Shown here in pieces: positions 17,109 through 25,900 of a stretch of 49,248 nt of DNA. Source of the DNA: Pseudomonadota bacterium (lineage in GTDB: Bacteria > Desulfobacterota > Binatia > UBA9968). The notes beneath the pieces were generated by a model. The model was not told where the DNA came from. It was given only the letters and a program-made list of their open reading frames with translations, and searched no databases. A program made the translations under genes and the position numbers. How positions within the stretch are numbered: the first letter of the stretch is position 1; each line of letters starts with the position of its first letter. The DNA is taken from NCBI GenBank assembly GCA_021324155.1, contig JAJPJQ010000047.1, positions 1-49,248 on the forward strand, in the 5' to 3' direction.

Positions 17109-18767
17109 TCACTCCTCGAACGCGCCGATGTCGCATTGCGCGCCCTGCGGGCGCGAGACGCCGCGCTGGTCTGCGGACGGACAGTCGGCGTCATGCGGCG
17201 ACGCGTCGATCGCCGGGCTGCCGGGAACGAGCGCGTGCGTATAGGTCGGGCCGCCGTTGTCGGCGAGCTGAGCGAGAATTGTCGTGATGGCGCCCGCTGG
17301 GACGATGTCGGATGCGCCCGGAGAAAAACCGCTGACGCCGGCATTCCCGCTCACGCCGAATAAATTGGAGTTGTTCGCGACAATCGTTGCGTAATTGTTT
17401 GGGAGATTGAAAATCTCCGCCGAAACAGTTGCCTTGTTGCCGGAAACGATCGTGCGATTGAGCGTGAAAGGATGGTTCTGATTGTATATGCCGCCGCCGA
17501 CTTTGGCCATGTTGCCCGTCACGGTTGTGCTGTTTAGCGTCACCGTTCCGCCGCCATTGAATATTCCGCCGCCCTGCGCACGACTCACGTTTCCCGATAT
17601 CGTACTATTCTGAGCAACGAAATATGAACCGCCAAGAGTATCGATGCCTCCGCCGAAACTGCCCGCCCGATTGCCGGCTACTATGCTATTCGAAAGTACA
17701 AAGCTCCCCGAACCATTCTCGATTCCGCCGCCATCGTAACGCGTACGATTCCCTGAAATTGTGCTGTTCGTTACGGTAGCGGTACCGAAGTTCGTGGTTT
17801 GTATCCCTCCGCCGCCATCGGCCGCATTGTTCGCTATAAGGCAGTCGTCGACGGTCATGTCGCCGTTCCAGCGCATGAGGCCACCGCCCACGTGAGCCTT
17901 GTTGCCGGAGACGACGCTGTTCGTGATCGTGAAAGTTCCGCCGTAATTGAGAACGCCGCCGCCATCCTCTGCAGCGTTTCCCGTGATTATGCTGTCGAAT
18001 ATATTAAGAGTCGAATTCGTCCAAGAGAGAACACCCCCTCCTCGAAAACCAGCTTTATTTCGCGATATCGTGCTGTTCTCGATCGTTAACGATCCATAGT
18101 TGAGAATCGCGCCACCGTCAAAGGCGGCGCTTCCGGTAAGCGTGATATTCTGTAATGTCAGATTTCCCGAGTTCTTGACTGTGAGGAGACGCGCGAGGCC
18201 GCCTTTTTTCGATCCCCGAAGTTTCCCGCCATTGCCGTCGATCGTGATCGCGCTGGTGATCAAAGGCAGGCGTGAGCCGTAGACCGCGTCGTAAATTCCG
18301 GGCACGACATGCGCGCTGGCGGCGGGCAGCATGATCGTATCGGTCCCGCTGCCTGCGACGCAGTCCGCATGCGTCGCCGCGTCGTTGTTCGAGTTGATGA
18401 TCGCCTCGACGAGGGAGCACTTCCCGTCGGCGGCAATCCTCGCGATATTCGTGTTGACGGTGATCGTCGCCGCTCGGCTTGCCTGCCCCAGCGCCAGCAG
18501 CAGCGCCGTGCCGGCCAGTGAGCCGGCGAGCTTCAGCTTCCACCCGGCCGGAACGGCGATTTCGCGAGAAGCGGTTACTTTGCGCTGGAGGTCGCGGCGC
18601 GCGCCGCGCGGCAGCCCGCGGAGGTCGGAATAATATTGGATGAAAAGCGGCAGGAGGTCGCGCCGAGATAATGTCTTCAACCACGGCTCTTCCGCGGCCT
18701 GCGCAAGTTGTGAATCCCAGGCGGCGAATGCATCCTCCGAACAAAGCGAAGGCCTGAAATAGTGCAT
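17109..18767 (-). CDS. Secreted right-handed beta-helix protein (CSLREA-like, polymorphic outer-membrane-protein type repeats)
   Basis: About 552 residues from ATG 18767, which has GGAGGGAC upstream; an earlier ATG at 18782 lacks a site. About 75 cytoplasmic-looking residues (MHYFRPSLCSEDAFAAWDSQ and on) precede the hydrophobic export segment LAGSLAGTALLLALGQASRA. Next is a CSLREA-like region (GKCSLVEAIINSNNDA) and about ten imperfect repeats of the type N-S-T-I-S-G-N-x-A-x-x-G-G-G-I, each one turn of a parallel beta-helix. The C-terminus (GGPTYTHALVPGSPAIDA, then CDIGAFE) is the usual end of such proteins. It is probably a surface or secreted adhesin or carbohydrate-binding protein. It runs opposite to the DsrE genes. 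Confidence 0.82.
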   Translation of the reverse strand: MHYFRPSLCSEDAFAAWDSQLAQAAEEPWLKTLSRRDLLPLFIQYYSDLRGLPRGARRDLQRKVTASREIAVPAGWKLKLAGSLAGTALLLALGQASRAATITVNTNIARIAADGKCSLVEAIINSNNDAATHADCVAGSGTDTIMLPAASAHVVPGIYDAVYGSRLPLITSAITIDGNGGKLRGSKKGGLARLLTVKNSGNLTLQNITLTGSAAFDGGAILNYGSLTIENSTISRNKAGFRGGGVLSWTNSTLNIFDSIITGNAAEDGGGVLNYGGTFTITNSVVSGNKAHVGGGLMRWNGDMTVDDCLIANNAADGGGGIQTTNFGTATVTNSTISGNRTRYDGGGIENGSGSFVLSNSIVAGNRAGSFGGGIDTLGGSYFVAQNSTISGNVSRAQGGGIFNGGGTVTLNSTTVTGNMAKVGGGIYNQNHPFTLNRTIVSGNKATVSAEIFNLPNNYATIVANNSNLFGVSGNAGVSGFSPGASDIVPAGAITTILAQLADNGGPTYTHALVPGSPAIDASPHDADCPSADQRGVSRPQGAQCDIGAFEE

Positions 18768-18848
18768 AACAGGTCCCTCCAACGGAAAATAATCGCCGTT
18801 ATATATAAAAGCCTGTTAGAAAAAACAAGAGTTGAAGTGTGAATTTAG

Positions 18849-18947
18849 CGTGGCGGCGGCCTCCTCGGCGCCTGGTACGCGATCGGAAAGGCGAGCAAGC
18901 CGAACCTAGAAGTGAGCGTCGAGCGTGTGGAAAAAAAGGAAGCGTGA
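18849..18947 (+). pseudogene. Possible 3' remnant of an unknown gene
   Basis: A short open stretch without start reads RGGGLLGAWYAIGKASKPN and then LEVSVERVEKKEA before a TGA at 18945-18947. Its Gly-rich, then charged composition looks coding, but it has no start codon and no ribosome site, and it sits among other gene fragments. It could equally be chance. Confidence 0.25.
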
Positions 18948-18960
18948 GGTTTAAGTTTCG

Positions 18961-19021
18961 CGCTGCGCCGCATCATTCCCCGGCTCATCGACGAGCACGA
19001 CCAGGTCTGGCATTGGCAGGG
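18961..19021 (+). pseudogene. Partial duplicate of the 3' end of the third DsrE gene
   Basis: Bases 18975-19021 match 17043-17089 with three mismatches and no gaps, covering the codons for IPQLIDEHDQVWHW. The upstream ctgcgccgcatca also matches 17026-17038 once about 11 bases are dropped. The original stop codon (tag) is changed to cag. The piece has no start and is not a functional gene. It lies on the far side of the beta-helix gene from the intact copy, so the two copies flank that gene in the same orientation. Confidence 0.75.
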
Positions 19022-19104
19022 GCGGGCAGAAGCCGTACGTTCGTAGCGGCTACACAGTGAAATGTCAACATTCAAGACCTGACCCTCAGAGACCCCGACC
19101 AAAG

Positions 19105-19305
19105 ATGCGCCAATTAATAATAATTGTGGTTTTTAGCGCAATAACTTTTCCAAAATCAGGACTCGGGTCAGATTGCCAAGCGACCGCGAATCAAAGGCAA
19201 ATCGACAACTGCCTACAAACTGAGCTTAATGTCACATCTCGACGTCTTGAGACGAAGTACAATACCTACTTAAAAACACTTTTGACCCAAGCGGGAGATC
19301 ACTGA
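19105..19305 (+). CDS. Truncated LprI-like (DUF1311-like) secreted protein fragment
   Basis: 66 residues from ATG 19105. A signal peptide (MRQLIIIVVFSAITFPKSGL) is followed by DCQATANQRQIDNCLQTELN and then a helix LETKYNTYLKTLL. The two Cys and the helical spacing resemble the N-terminal part of the lysozyme-inhibitor LprI family, which normally continues with another helix carrying W..R..EC. Here the frame stops early, and a different frame stays open across the break. A frameshifted or deletion-truncated gene is likely. Base composition is lower in GC than neighbours. Confidence 0.45.
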   Translation: MRQLIIIVVFSAITFPKSGLGSDCQATANQRQIDNCLQTELNVTSRRLETKYNTYLKTLLTQAGDH

Positions 19306-19649
19306 AGGACTTCAAATTATCCGTGTTCGAGTTGAAGCCGATAACGCAATCAGATTTCGTTTCTTTAGAGCCGAGTAATTCCATTGCTCTGGAATTTGAA
19401 GCTGTCCTCAGGGAGGATGAAATAGTAGACATCGAAAGCCGCAATTAAAAATATGTACAGGGGCCTTTTTTAGAATTCAGCGATGAGGATTCAGCAATTC
19501 TAATTCCGAAGCCTGGATTTTATACGATTCGGTTCAACTATGAATTTGAGCGGATGTTCGCAGATGACTGGTCGCGACAGTTCGGTTTCAGAAATTTATG
19601 GTCCGGAAGAGCGATTTCGCCTCCGGCGACGATTACGATTACGCGATAA
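19278..19649 (+). pseudogene. Decayed gene remnant with internal stop
   Basis: One frame reads TFDPSGRSLKDFKLSVFELK and on to IVDIESRN, meets TAA at 19446-19448, then continues 66 codons (YVQGPFLEFSDEDSAILIPK, GFYTIRFNYEFERMFADDW, FRNLWSGRAISPPATITITR) to TAA 19647-19649. Both halves have coding character; the last part resembles a beta-sandwich tail ending in 'LWSG...ITI'. No start codon exists for the frame, and its upstream end overlaps the LprI-like fragment in another frame. A broken gene of unknown function, in AT-richer DNA. Confidence 0.5.
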
Positions 19650-19740
19650 TTGCCACACCCGCCGCGTCGTGGATTTGGGGTGTCGTTTCGCGGCTGGTAA
19701 TCCGGATGAGCCCGTTGCGAGGCTCAACCGGGAGTGCTAT

Positions 19741-20235
19741 TTGACCGTGAGAGCCTTTCTGGCAAATATAGCTGATAAGATACTGAAACGACGGCAACAG
19801 CTGGGCCTCCGGGATGTTGATGTAGCAAAGCAATCTGGCATTGGGATAGATGCGTATTGGGATATCGAACATCATGCCGGTGAAATTTTTAGTACGGACA
19901 TTTCCGATATAAAGAAAATCAGTGAAGTTCTTGGTTTAGATGTGATTCGATTGCTTGAGGTTCAATGCGAGTTCTGCAGCAGTAAGATATCTTACGCGCC
20001 GGATTATCGCCTACCGCGCAACGAGTTGATCCGCAAACGTCGTATCGAGAGGGGATTAACGACAGAGAAGTTGGGTGAGGAGGTCGGTTTTTTTGAAATC
20101 GAGATCGTAAGATTGGAAAATGAACCTGAGCGCATAGAAAGCTGGAGATTAGAATTCGTTCAGAGCCTGTCAGAAAGCCTTGGCATCCCTCTTCCGATTT
20201 TATTAGGTGTGAAATGTAGCCAGTGCGGTCATTAG
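19741..20235 (+). CDS. Tandem XRE-type HTH protein with a CxxC after each HTH
   Basis: 164 residues from TTG 19741 (GGGAG 6 bases upstream; GTG 19747 is an alternative). The frame is open to an ATG at 19540, but that region overlaps the decayed gene. Two similar halves are visible. The first is ADKILKRRQQLGLRDVDVAK to LEVQCEFC; the second is RNELIRKRRIERGLTTEKLG to LLGVKCSQCGH. Each half is an XRE/Cro-like helix-turn-helix followed by L-x-x-C-x-x-C. The two CxxC pairs could jointly bind one Zn or an Fe-S cluster. It lies in a lower-GC segment with gene debris, suggesting acquired DNA. DNA binding is inferred; the target is unknown. Confidence 0.65.
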   Translation: MTVRAFLANIADKILKRRQQLGLRDVDVAKQSGIGIDAYWDIEHHAGEIFSTDISDIKKISEVLGLDVIRLLEVQCEFCSSKISYAPDYRLPRNELIRKRRIERGLTTEKLGEEVGFFEIEIVRLENEPERIESWRLEFVQSLSESLGIPLPILLGVKCSQCGH

Positions 20236-20392
20236 GTCTGCCCGCCGCGCGATCGAAGATCTAGATAGGCCCGATTTAAAAACTTGATGAGCGCTCCATC
20301 AACAATTTCCATCGACGTCATTTAAATTTTTGATCGAGTAAGTTTGGGGGCGGCTCGTTGGGGAGAGGGCGGGGTGAGGGGGTGCTTTCAGC

Positions 20393-20596
20393 ATGGACAG
20401 CGGCTTTTGGACGCTGCGCTGTCAATGCTGCGGTAACAGCTTTTCTGTGGAGCTTTCAGCGGGACAAAAGATCGTTAACGTTGCAGAGACATATCCGTGT
20501 CCGCACTGCAACAGCACGCCAGGCGATATAAAAAAGGAGAGCGCTTTTAATGCTTGGCACCGCGTAATCGAGTTCCGGCTGAGACAAAGAAGTTGA
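20393..20596 (+). CDS. Small zinc-ribbon protein (67 residues)
   Basis: The protein MDSGFWTLRCQCCGNSFSV and on carries CQCC (about 10-13) and CPHC (about 36-39), a classic zinc-ribbon spacing of about 22 residues. It ends in a basic helix (NAWHRVIEFRLRQRS). It lacks membrane or signal segments. It follows the tandem XRE-CxxC gene on the same strand after 157 bases that contain only a G-rich dispersed-repeat-like stretch. No specific family name can be given. Confidence 0.6.
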   Translation: MDSGFWTLRCQCCGNSFSVELSAGQKIVNVAETYPCPHCNSTPGDIKKESAFNAWHRVIEFRLRQRS

Positions 20597-20700
20597 GCGA
20601 CAGTTGGGGGCGCGGGCGAGCATGCCGCGGTCTTGACAGGCGGTTTTCGATGATTACTTTTTTCTCAGATAATAAATATCCCGAAAGGAGGAGGTAAATT

Positions 20701-21177
20701 ATGCGTAGTTTAATGGCTTGGAATCCCTATCGCGAGCTCACCAACTGGCATCGCGACATCGACGACCTCTTCCGCCGCTTGCTTTCCGATGACGAGGCGG
20801 GAGCCGGATCGCCGGGCGGTTATGCGCCGGCGATGGAGGCGTTCGAAAAGGACGGCCGCTTTATCGTACGGGCCGACCTGCCCGGGGTCGATCCCAACGA
20901 GGTCGAAGTATCGCTGCTGGACAACACGCTGACGGTCAAAGGCGAGCGGAAGCGCTCGAAGGACGTCAACGAGAAAGATTACCGCTACAGCGAGACGGTT
21001 TACGGCAGCTTCGAGCGTCGCTTCTCGCTCCCGGCGGGAGTCGATGCCGATAAGATCACGGCTAAGTTCGAACACGGCGTGATCGAAGTTTCGGTGCCGT
21101 TGCCGGAATCGTCGACGGTAAAACGGATTCCCATCGAATCCGGCTCGACTCAGCGGAAACAGATCAAAGCCGCCTGA
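20701..21177 (+). CDS. Small heat-shock protein of the Hsp20/alpha-crystallin family
   Basis: A 158-residue protein. Residues 1-45 form the variable N-terminal arm (MRSLMAWNPYRELTNWHRDI), and the alpha-crystallin domain spans about 48-140, with FIVRADLPGVDPNEVEVSLL, LTVKGERK, the conserved FERRFSLPAGVDADKITAKF and GVIEVSVPLPE. The C-terminal V-K-R-I-P-I matches the I-x-I type anchor used in oligomer assembly. It holds unfolding proteins without ATP. AGGAGGAGG lies just before ATG. A TTGACA at 20633 has no good -10 at normal spacing, and no CIRCE or clear sigma-32 box is seen. Confidence 0.93.
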   Translation: MRSLMAWNPYRELTNWHRDIDDLFRRLLSDDEAGAGSPGGYAPAMEAFEKDGRFIVRADLPGVDPNEVEVSLLDNTLTVKGERKRSKDVNEKDYRYSETVYGSFERRFSLPAGVDADKITAKFEHGVIEVSVPLPESSTVKRIPIESGSTQRKQIKAA

Positions 21178-21190
21178 GTCTATTCCTCCT

Positions 21191-21225
21191 AAAAAAGGGA
21201 AGGCGGCTTCGCCTTCCCTTTTTTT
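21191..21225. terminator. Strong intrinsic terminator after hsp20, possibly bidirectional
   Basis: AAAAAAGGGAAGGCG (21191-21205), a GCTT loop, and CGCCTTCCCTTTTTTT form a stem of about 14-15 bp with a T run on the plus strand and an A run on the left side. It can work in both directions, but only hsp20 needs it here. Confidence 0.9.
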
Positions 21226-21413
21226 CTATTAGACCCTTCCTTGGCTTCTGCCTGTCCTGGTGAGGCGATGGGCAGGAGTTCCGGATATTTCATTTAGACA
21301 ATTCCCCCGAACGAAATCATCGTCCCGGCGAGCGAGCGCGACCCGCCCGGGCTGAATCTGCTCTCACCGGGTGCTACACTTTATCCGTCATCACCGAGGA
21401 GAGGAGGGACTTT

Positions 21414-21887
21414 ATGAAGTCAGCTCTCGCGCTCGTCGCGCTTCTTTGTGCCGTCAATGTTTACGCGGCGCAGGAGGCCGGCGTGATCCGGAAGATGTCG
21501 GACAACAAATTCGTCGCGCAGCCCGGGCTGCCCGAGTGCGTCACGGTTGCGCCGCAGAGCGGCGACCCGGCGAAAGGGGCGTTCACGGTTCTCTTTAAGG
21601 CCAAGACGGGCTGCGCGGTGCCGTGGCACTGGCACTCGGGCAACGAGAGCGTGATGATCGTCGCCGGCTCGGCCAAGATCGAGACGAAGAGCAACGAGAA
21701 GGCGTCGGGGCTCGGGCTCGGCCCGGGCGGCTACGCGGTGCTGCCCGCCAAGCACGTGCATCAATTCACCTGCTCGTCGGCGTGCACGGCGTTCGTTACC
21801 TCCGACTGGGCGTTCGACATCCACTACGTCGACGCGGCCGGCAAGGAGATCCCGCCCGAGGAGGCGCTGGCGAAGAAAAAGAAATAG
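21414..21887 (+). CDS. Secreted cupin-domain protein
   Basis: A 157-residue protein with a signal peptide (MKSALALVALLCAVNVYA). The cupin core shows motif 1, WHWHSGNESVMIVAGSAKI, and motif 2, GPGGYAVLPAKHVHQFTC, with His/His/Glu and a later His as probable metal ligands. Cys residues (CVTV, GCAV, CSSAC) could form disulphides in the periplasm. The tail is Lys-rich. Secreted cupins of this size are found beside many pathways, and no enzyme activity can be assigned. It is monocistronic and converges on tupA. Confidence 0.8.
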   Translation: MKSALALVALLCAVNVYAAQEAGVIRKMSDNKFVAQPGLPECVTVAPQSGDPAKGAFTVLFKAKTGCAVPWHWHSGNESVMIVAGSAKIETKSNEKASGLGLGPGGYAVLPAKHVHQFTCSSACTAFVTSDWAFDIHYVDAAGKEIPPEEALAKKKK

Positions 21888-21953
21888 CGAAGGCGGCGAA
21901 ACCGGGCGGTGTCGATTATTAATATCCGCTTGCCGAAGCGGCGCGGACAGCGC

Positions 21954-22811
21954 TCACACGCCGAGGTCTTCCTCCCGTTTCCCCGCCACGGGCACGAACA
22001 GCGCCTGGCCGTACTTGTCGATGCCGTAGTTCTCGATGACCGCCTGTGTTTCCGGGGCGACCATGAAGTCAGCGAAGGCCTTGCCGGCGGCGGTGTTGAT
22101 GCGCGCGCCGTTGGCCGGGTTCACTTCCATCACCGAATAGATATTGAGCAGCGGCTTGTCGCGCTCGAGCAGGATCGGCAGCGCGACGCGCTTCCGAAAG
22201 GCGAGGTAGGTCGCGCGGTCGGTGATGGTGTAGGCGTTTCTTTCGTTGGCGATGCCGAGCGTCGCGCCCATGCCCTGGCCGGACTCGATGTACCATGCGC
22301 CCTTGGGTTCGACGTTCGCCTGCTTCCACAGCGCCTTTTCCAGATTATGCGTTCCGGAATTGTCGCCGCGCGAAACGAAGCGCGAGCGGCTCTCGGCGAT
22401 CAGTTTCATCGCCTGCGCGCTGCTCTTGGTCGACTTGACCTTGGCGGGATCGTTCTGCGGGCCGATGATGACGAAGTCGTTGTACATGACGAGACGGCGA
22501 TGGACGAGCTTGCCGTCGGCGACGTACTTCTTTTCCAGGCTCGGCGCGTGCACCAGCGCGACGTCCGCCTCGCCGCGCGCCGCGAGCTCCAGGGCCTGGC
22601 CGGTGCCGACCGAGACGGTCTTGACGCTGTAGCCGGTTTGCTTCTCGAACAGCGGCACGAGTACGTCGAGCAGCCCCGAGTCCTGCGTGCTCGTGGTGGT
22701 CGAGAGAATCATCGACTTGCTGCTCGGGGCTTGGCCGGCGAAAACCTGAAGCGCCGCCAGCACAATCAAAACCGGCGCGGGAAAAATCGCCGTTGAAAGA
22801 ATTCTTTTCAT
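21954..22811 (-). CDS. tupA: Tungstate (molybdate-like) ABC substrate-binding protein, orphan
   Basis: A 285-residue protein with a signal peptide (to about residue 25). The TupA-type ligand motif LSTTTSTQDSGLLD is near residues 36-49, with further conserved segments VSVGTGQALELAARGEADVA, FVSRGDNSGTHNLEKALWK and YTITDRATYLAF. TupA proteins bind tungstate through the TTTS loop and a downstream Arg. No tupB or tupC is beside it, so the permease must be encoded elsewhere. Some tungsten or molybdenum use, for example by formate dehydrogenase or aldehyde oxidoreductase, is implied. Confidence 0.87.
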   Translation of the reverse strand: MKRILSTAIFPAPVLIVLAALQVFAGQAPSSKSMILSTTTSTQDSGLLDVLVPLFEKQTGYSVKTVSVGTGQALELAARGEADVALVHAPSLEKKYVADGKLVHRRLVMYNDFVIIGPQNDPAKVKSTKSSAQAMKLIAESRSRFVSRGDNSGTHNLEKALWKQANVEPKGAWYIESGQGMGATLGIANERNAYTITDRATYLAFRKRVALPILLERDKPLLNIYSVMEVNPANGARINTAAGKAFADFMVAPETQAVIENYGIDKYGQALFVPVAGKREEDLGV

Positions 22812-22933
22812 GATCGCTGCTTCATTCGACCCGACGACAAGCGGGCGGCCGAAAAGAATAACTGTAAAATGACCTAAGACCGAAGCTTACTAAAAAGCGG
22901 GGCACAGAGCGAGGTCGCAAACACCGTCCAGCG

Positions 22934-25900
22934 TCAAGTATGCGAGGGGGCGTCGAGCGGCGGGCGCTTCTCCGGCGCGTGGAGCGCCGATGGATAGTTG
23001 AAAGCCAAAGGCAGCAGGACTGCGATGGTCGTTCCCCGCCCGAGCTCGCTGGTTATGCTGATTTCGCCGCCCAGCAGATCGGTGAATTTCTTGACGATGT
23101 ACAATCCGAGACCGACGCCGCCGTACGACCTCGTCTCCGAGCTGTCCACTTGGTGAAATTTTTCGAATATGCGCGACAATTCATTCTGCGGTATGCCGAT
23201 GCCATTGTCGGAGACTTGAAATTTCATGTTCCCGCCGTCATTCACCAATTCAGCCGATACGGTTATTTCTCCACCCGGGGCGAATTTCAACGCATTGTCA
23301 ATGAGATTCTGTAGGATTTGCCGCAGCTTGTTTTGATCGGTGACGATCACCGGCAGATCGGCGGCATGACTCCATTGTAAGCTTACATTTTTTGACGTCG
23401 AGGAATAATCCGCCTTCAAAGTCTGGAACAGGGTGGCGACATTGACGGGCTTCTTATCGATCAGCATGGAGAGGCTTTCCAGCTGGGTTGTCTGCATGAT
23501 GTCGTTGATGATGTTGAGCTGCTCCCTGCCGCGGCTTAGCATTTTATCCAGAATCTTTTCCTGCGCCTCCGTGATCGCGCCGGCCAGCCGGTCGCGCAGC
23601 ATTCCGGCGTAACCCATAATGACGCTGAGGGGCGTTCTAAGCTCGTGCGACATGACGCTCAGAAACTCGTCCTTGACCTTGTTCGCGGCATCCAAACTCA
23701 ACGCTTGGTTTTTGGTCTCGTCATAAAGCCGCGCATTTTGGATGGCCGCCGCCGCGCCGTTGGCGAATTGTTGCAATAGATCGATTTCTTCGGGCGAAAA
23801 CTCCCTTGGTTTGTAGGTAAGGACCCTGAGTACTCCGATCACTTCGTCTCCTTTGGAGCAGAGCGGAACGCCGAGATAGCCCCTCAATCCCAGCTCGCGT
23901 GTCGTATCGCCTGAAGGAAAACGGTCATCTTGAAAGCCGTCGGGAATCATCAGAGGCTTGCGGTTTTTAAAGATCCATCGCGCCCGGCCATGCACGGATC
24001 CGCTCTGCGCAGAGCGGATCACATGCGGATCGACGCCCGAGGCGCCCCGCACCTGCCAATGCTGACTGTCGCTTAATATCCGCACATCGCAGACGTCGAC
24101 GCCGAAAACGCCGCGGACGCCCGCGGTGAGCTTATTGAGCAGCGTATCGGTTTCAAGCGATAAAATGTCCTGGCTCAGGTCTTTTAAGACTTTTTGAACC
24201 TCCTCGCGCCGAATTAAATCCGCATTGGCTTTCTTCAGCGCCGCCGCGTGGACTTGCGTCTGATCGTAAAGCTGGGCGTTATGAATCGCCACCGCCGCCT
24301 GGCCGGCCAGGGTCTTTAAAAAGTCGACCTCCCCGGTATTGAATTCGTACTCGCGGCTTGTGTAAAGGTTGAGCACACCAAGAACCTCTTCGTGCGCTAT
24401 CAGCGGGACGGCGAGATAAGACACCAAGCCGTGCCTGCGATAAAACTCGACGTTGGTCGTTCGGGGATCTGTCAACACATTTCGCACGGTCATCGCCGTC
24501 TTGGTTTTGACGACGCTGGCCGCTCGGCCGCCTGACGCTGCCCGCACTTGGGATCGCCACTCTTGGTCGTCTACACCGCGGCATGCCAGCGATTGGAGTT
24601 CTCGGGTTTTAGGGTCGAACAGTCTTACTGTGGTCGCCGCCGCCATCGGCAGGAATATTTCGATTTTCTCTAGAAGGACATTCAGCACGGCATGCAGGTC
24701 CAGGCTGGAAGTGATGGCGCGATCGATCTCGTGCAACGCTTGGATGCGGTCAAGATTGCGCCGGATCTCTTCCTGCGCTCGCCTGCGCTGGGCGATCTCG
24801 TCTTTGAGCGATTGGTTGGATCTTGCCAGATCGGACGTCCGCTCCTGAACTCGTATTTCCAATTCACCGTGCAGGGTTCGCAGCGCCGCCTCGGCTTTCG
24901 CGCGACCGGCGATTTCCGCATTAAGGTGCCTCCATCGGCGATAAGAAAAGACACTCAGCACCATCACGAGAAAGACGAATGCGACCGCGACTTCATCGAG
25001 TCGCGGATGGTCGTTCAATATCCATGCGGTCGCTTTTGGAAACAAATCGAAATATCCGGCGGCCGCGTAGACCAGCGCGCTTACCAGGACGATGATTCCC
25101 AATTCGATCGAAGTTACAAGGTCGCTCCGGCGGACATCCCTTAAAGGTATCGCTCTGAGCGCTTCTTCAGCCCGCTTTTGCTCGGTGATGTCGCGTGCGA
25201 TCGAAGATCCTCCGATGAGATTGCCCTGAGCGTCTTTGACGGGAGAAACCGTGACCGAAACCGAAATATGCCTGCCATCCTTATGCCTTCTTACAGCTTC
25301 GAAATGATCGATGCGTTCGCCGTGCTTGAGTCTTTCGAGGATGTTGGGAAGCTCATCCGGAAGATCGGTCGGAATGAGTATCGAAAACGACCGACCGCGA
25401 GCCTCTTCGGCCGAATAACCGTAGAGCTGCTCGGCGCCGCCGTTCCAGCTCGTGATGATGCCTTCCAAGGTATATCCGACGATCGCCTCGGTCGCCGACT
25501 CGACGATCGCCGCAAGTTTGAGGATTTCCTCTTCTTTGCGCTTTCGGTCCGAGATGTCGCGGATATAGCCCGTGAACAGGGGCGGGCCGTCCATGTTGAT
25601 GCGGCTGATCGCGAGTTCGACGGGAAACTCGCTGCCATCGCTTCGGAGCGCCGTGACTTCCAGTCGCTTGCCGAGAGCCGGACCCTCTCCCGAAGCCAGA
25701 TAATGCGCCAGGCCCGCGCGATGTTTTCCGCGCAAGCCGTGAGGGATGATCAGCTCAGCCATGTCTTTCCCGACGGCCTCGCGGCTGCTATAACCGAACG
25801 CTTTTTCCGCGGCGGGATTGAATTCGACGATTTTGCCTTCGGCGTCCATCGTGACGATGCAGTCGAGGGCCGATTCAAGAATCGCGAACTTTCGCGCCTC

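Noticed and set aside
20633-20673. Sigma-70 or sigma-32 promoter for hsp20
   Set aside because: TTGACA is present, but the only -10-like sequence (GATAAT) is 29 bases away and no sigma-32 or CIRCE element is visible.
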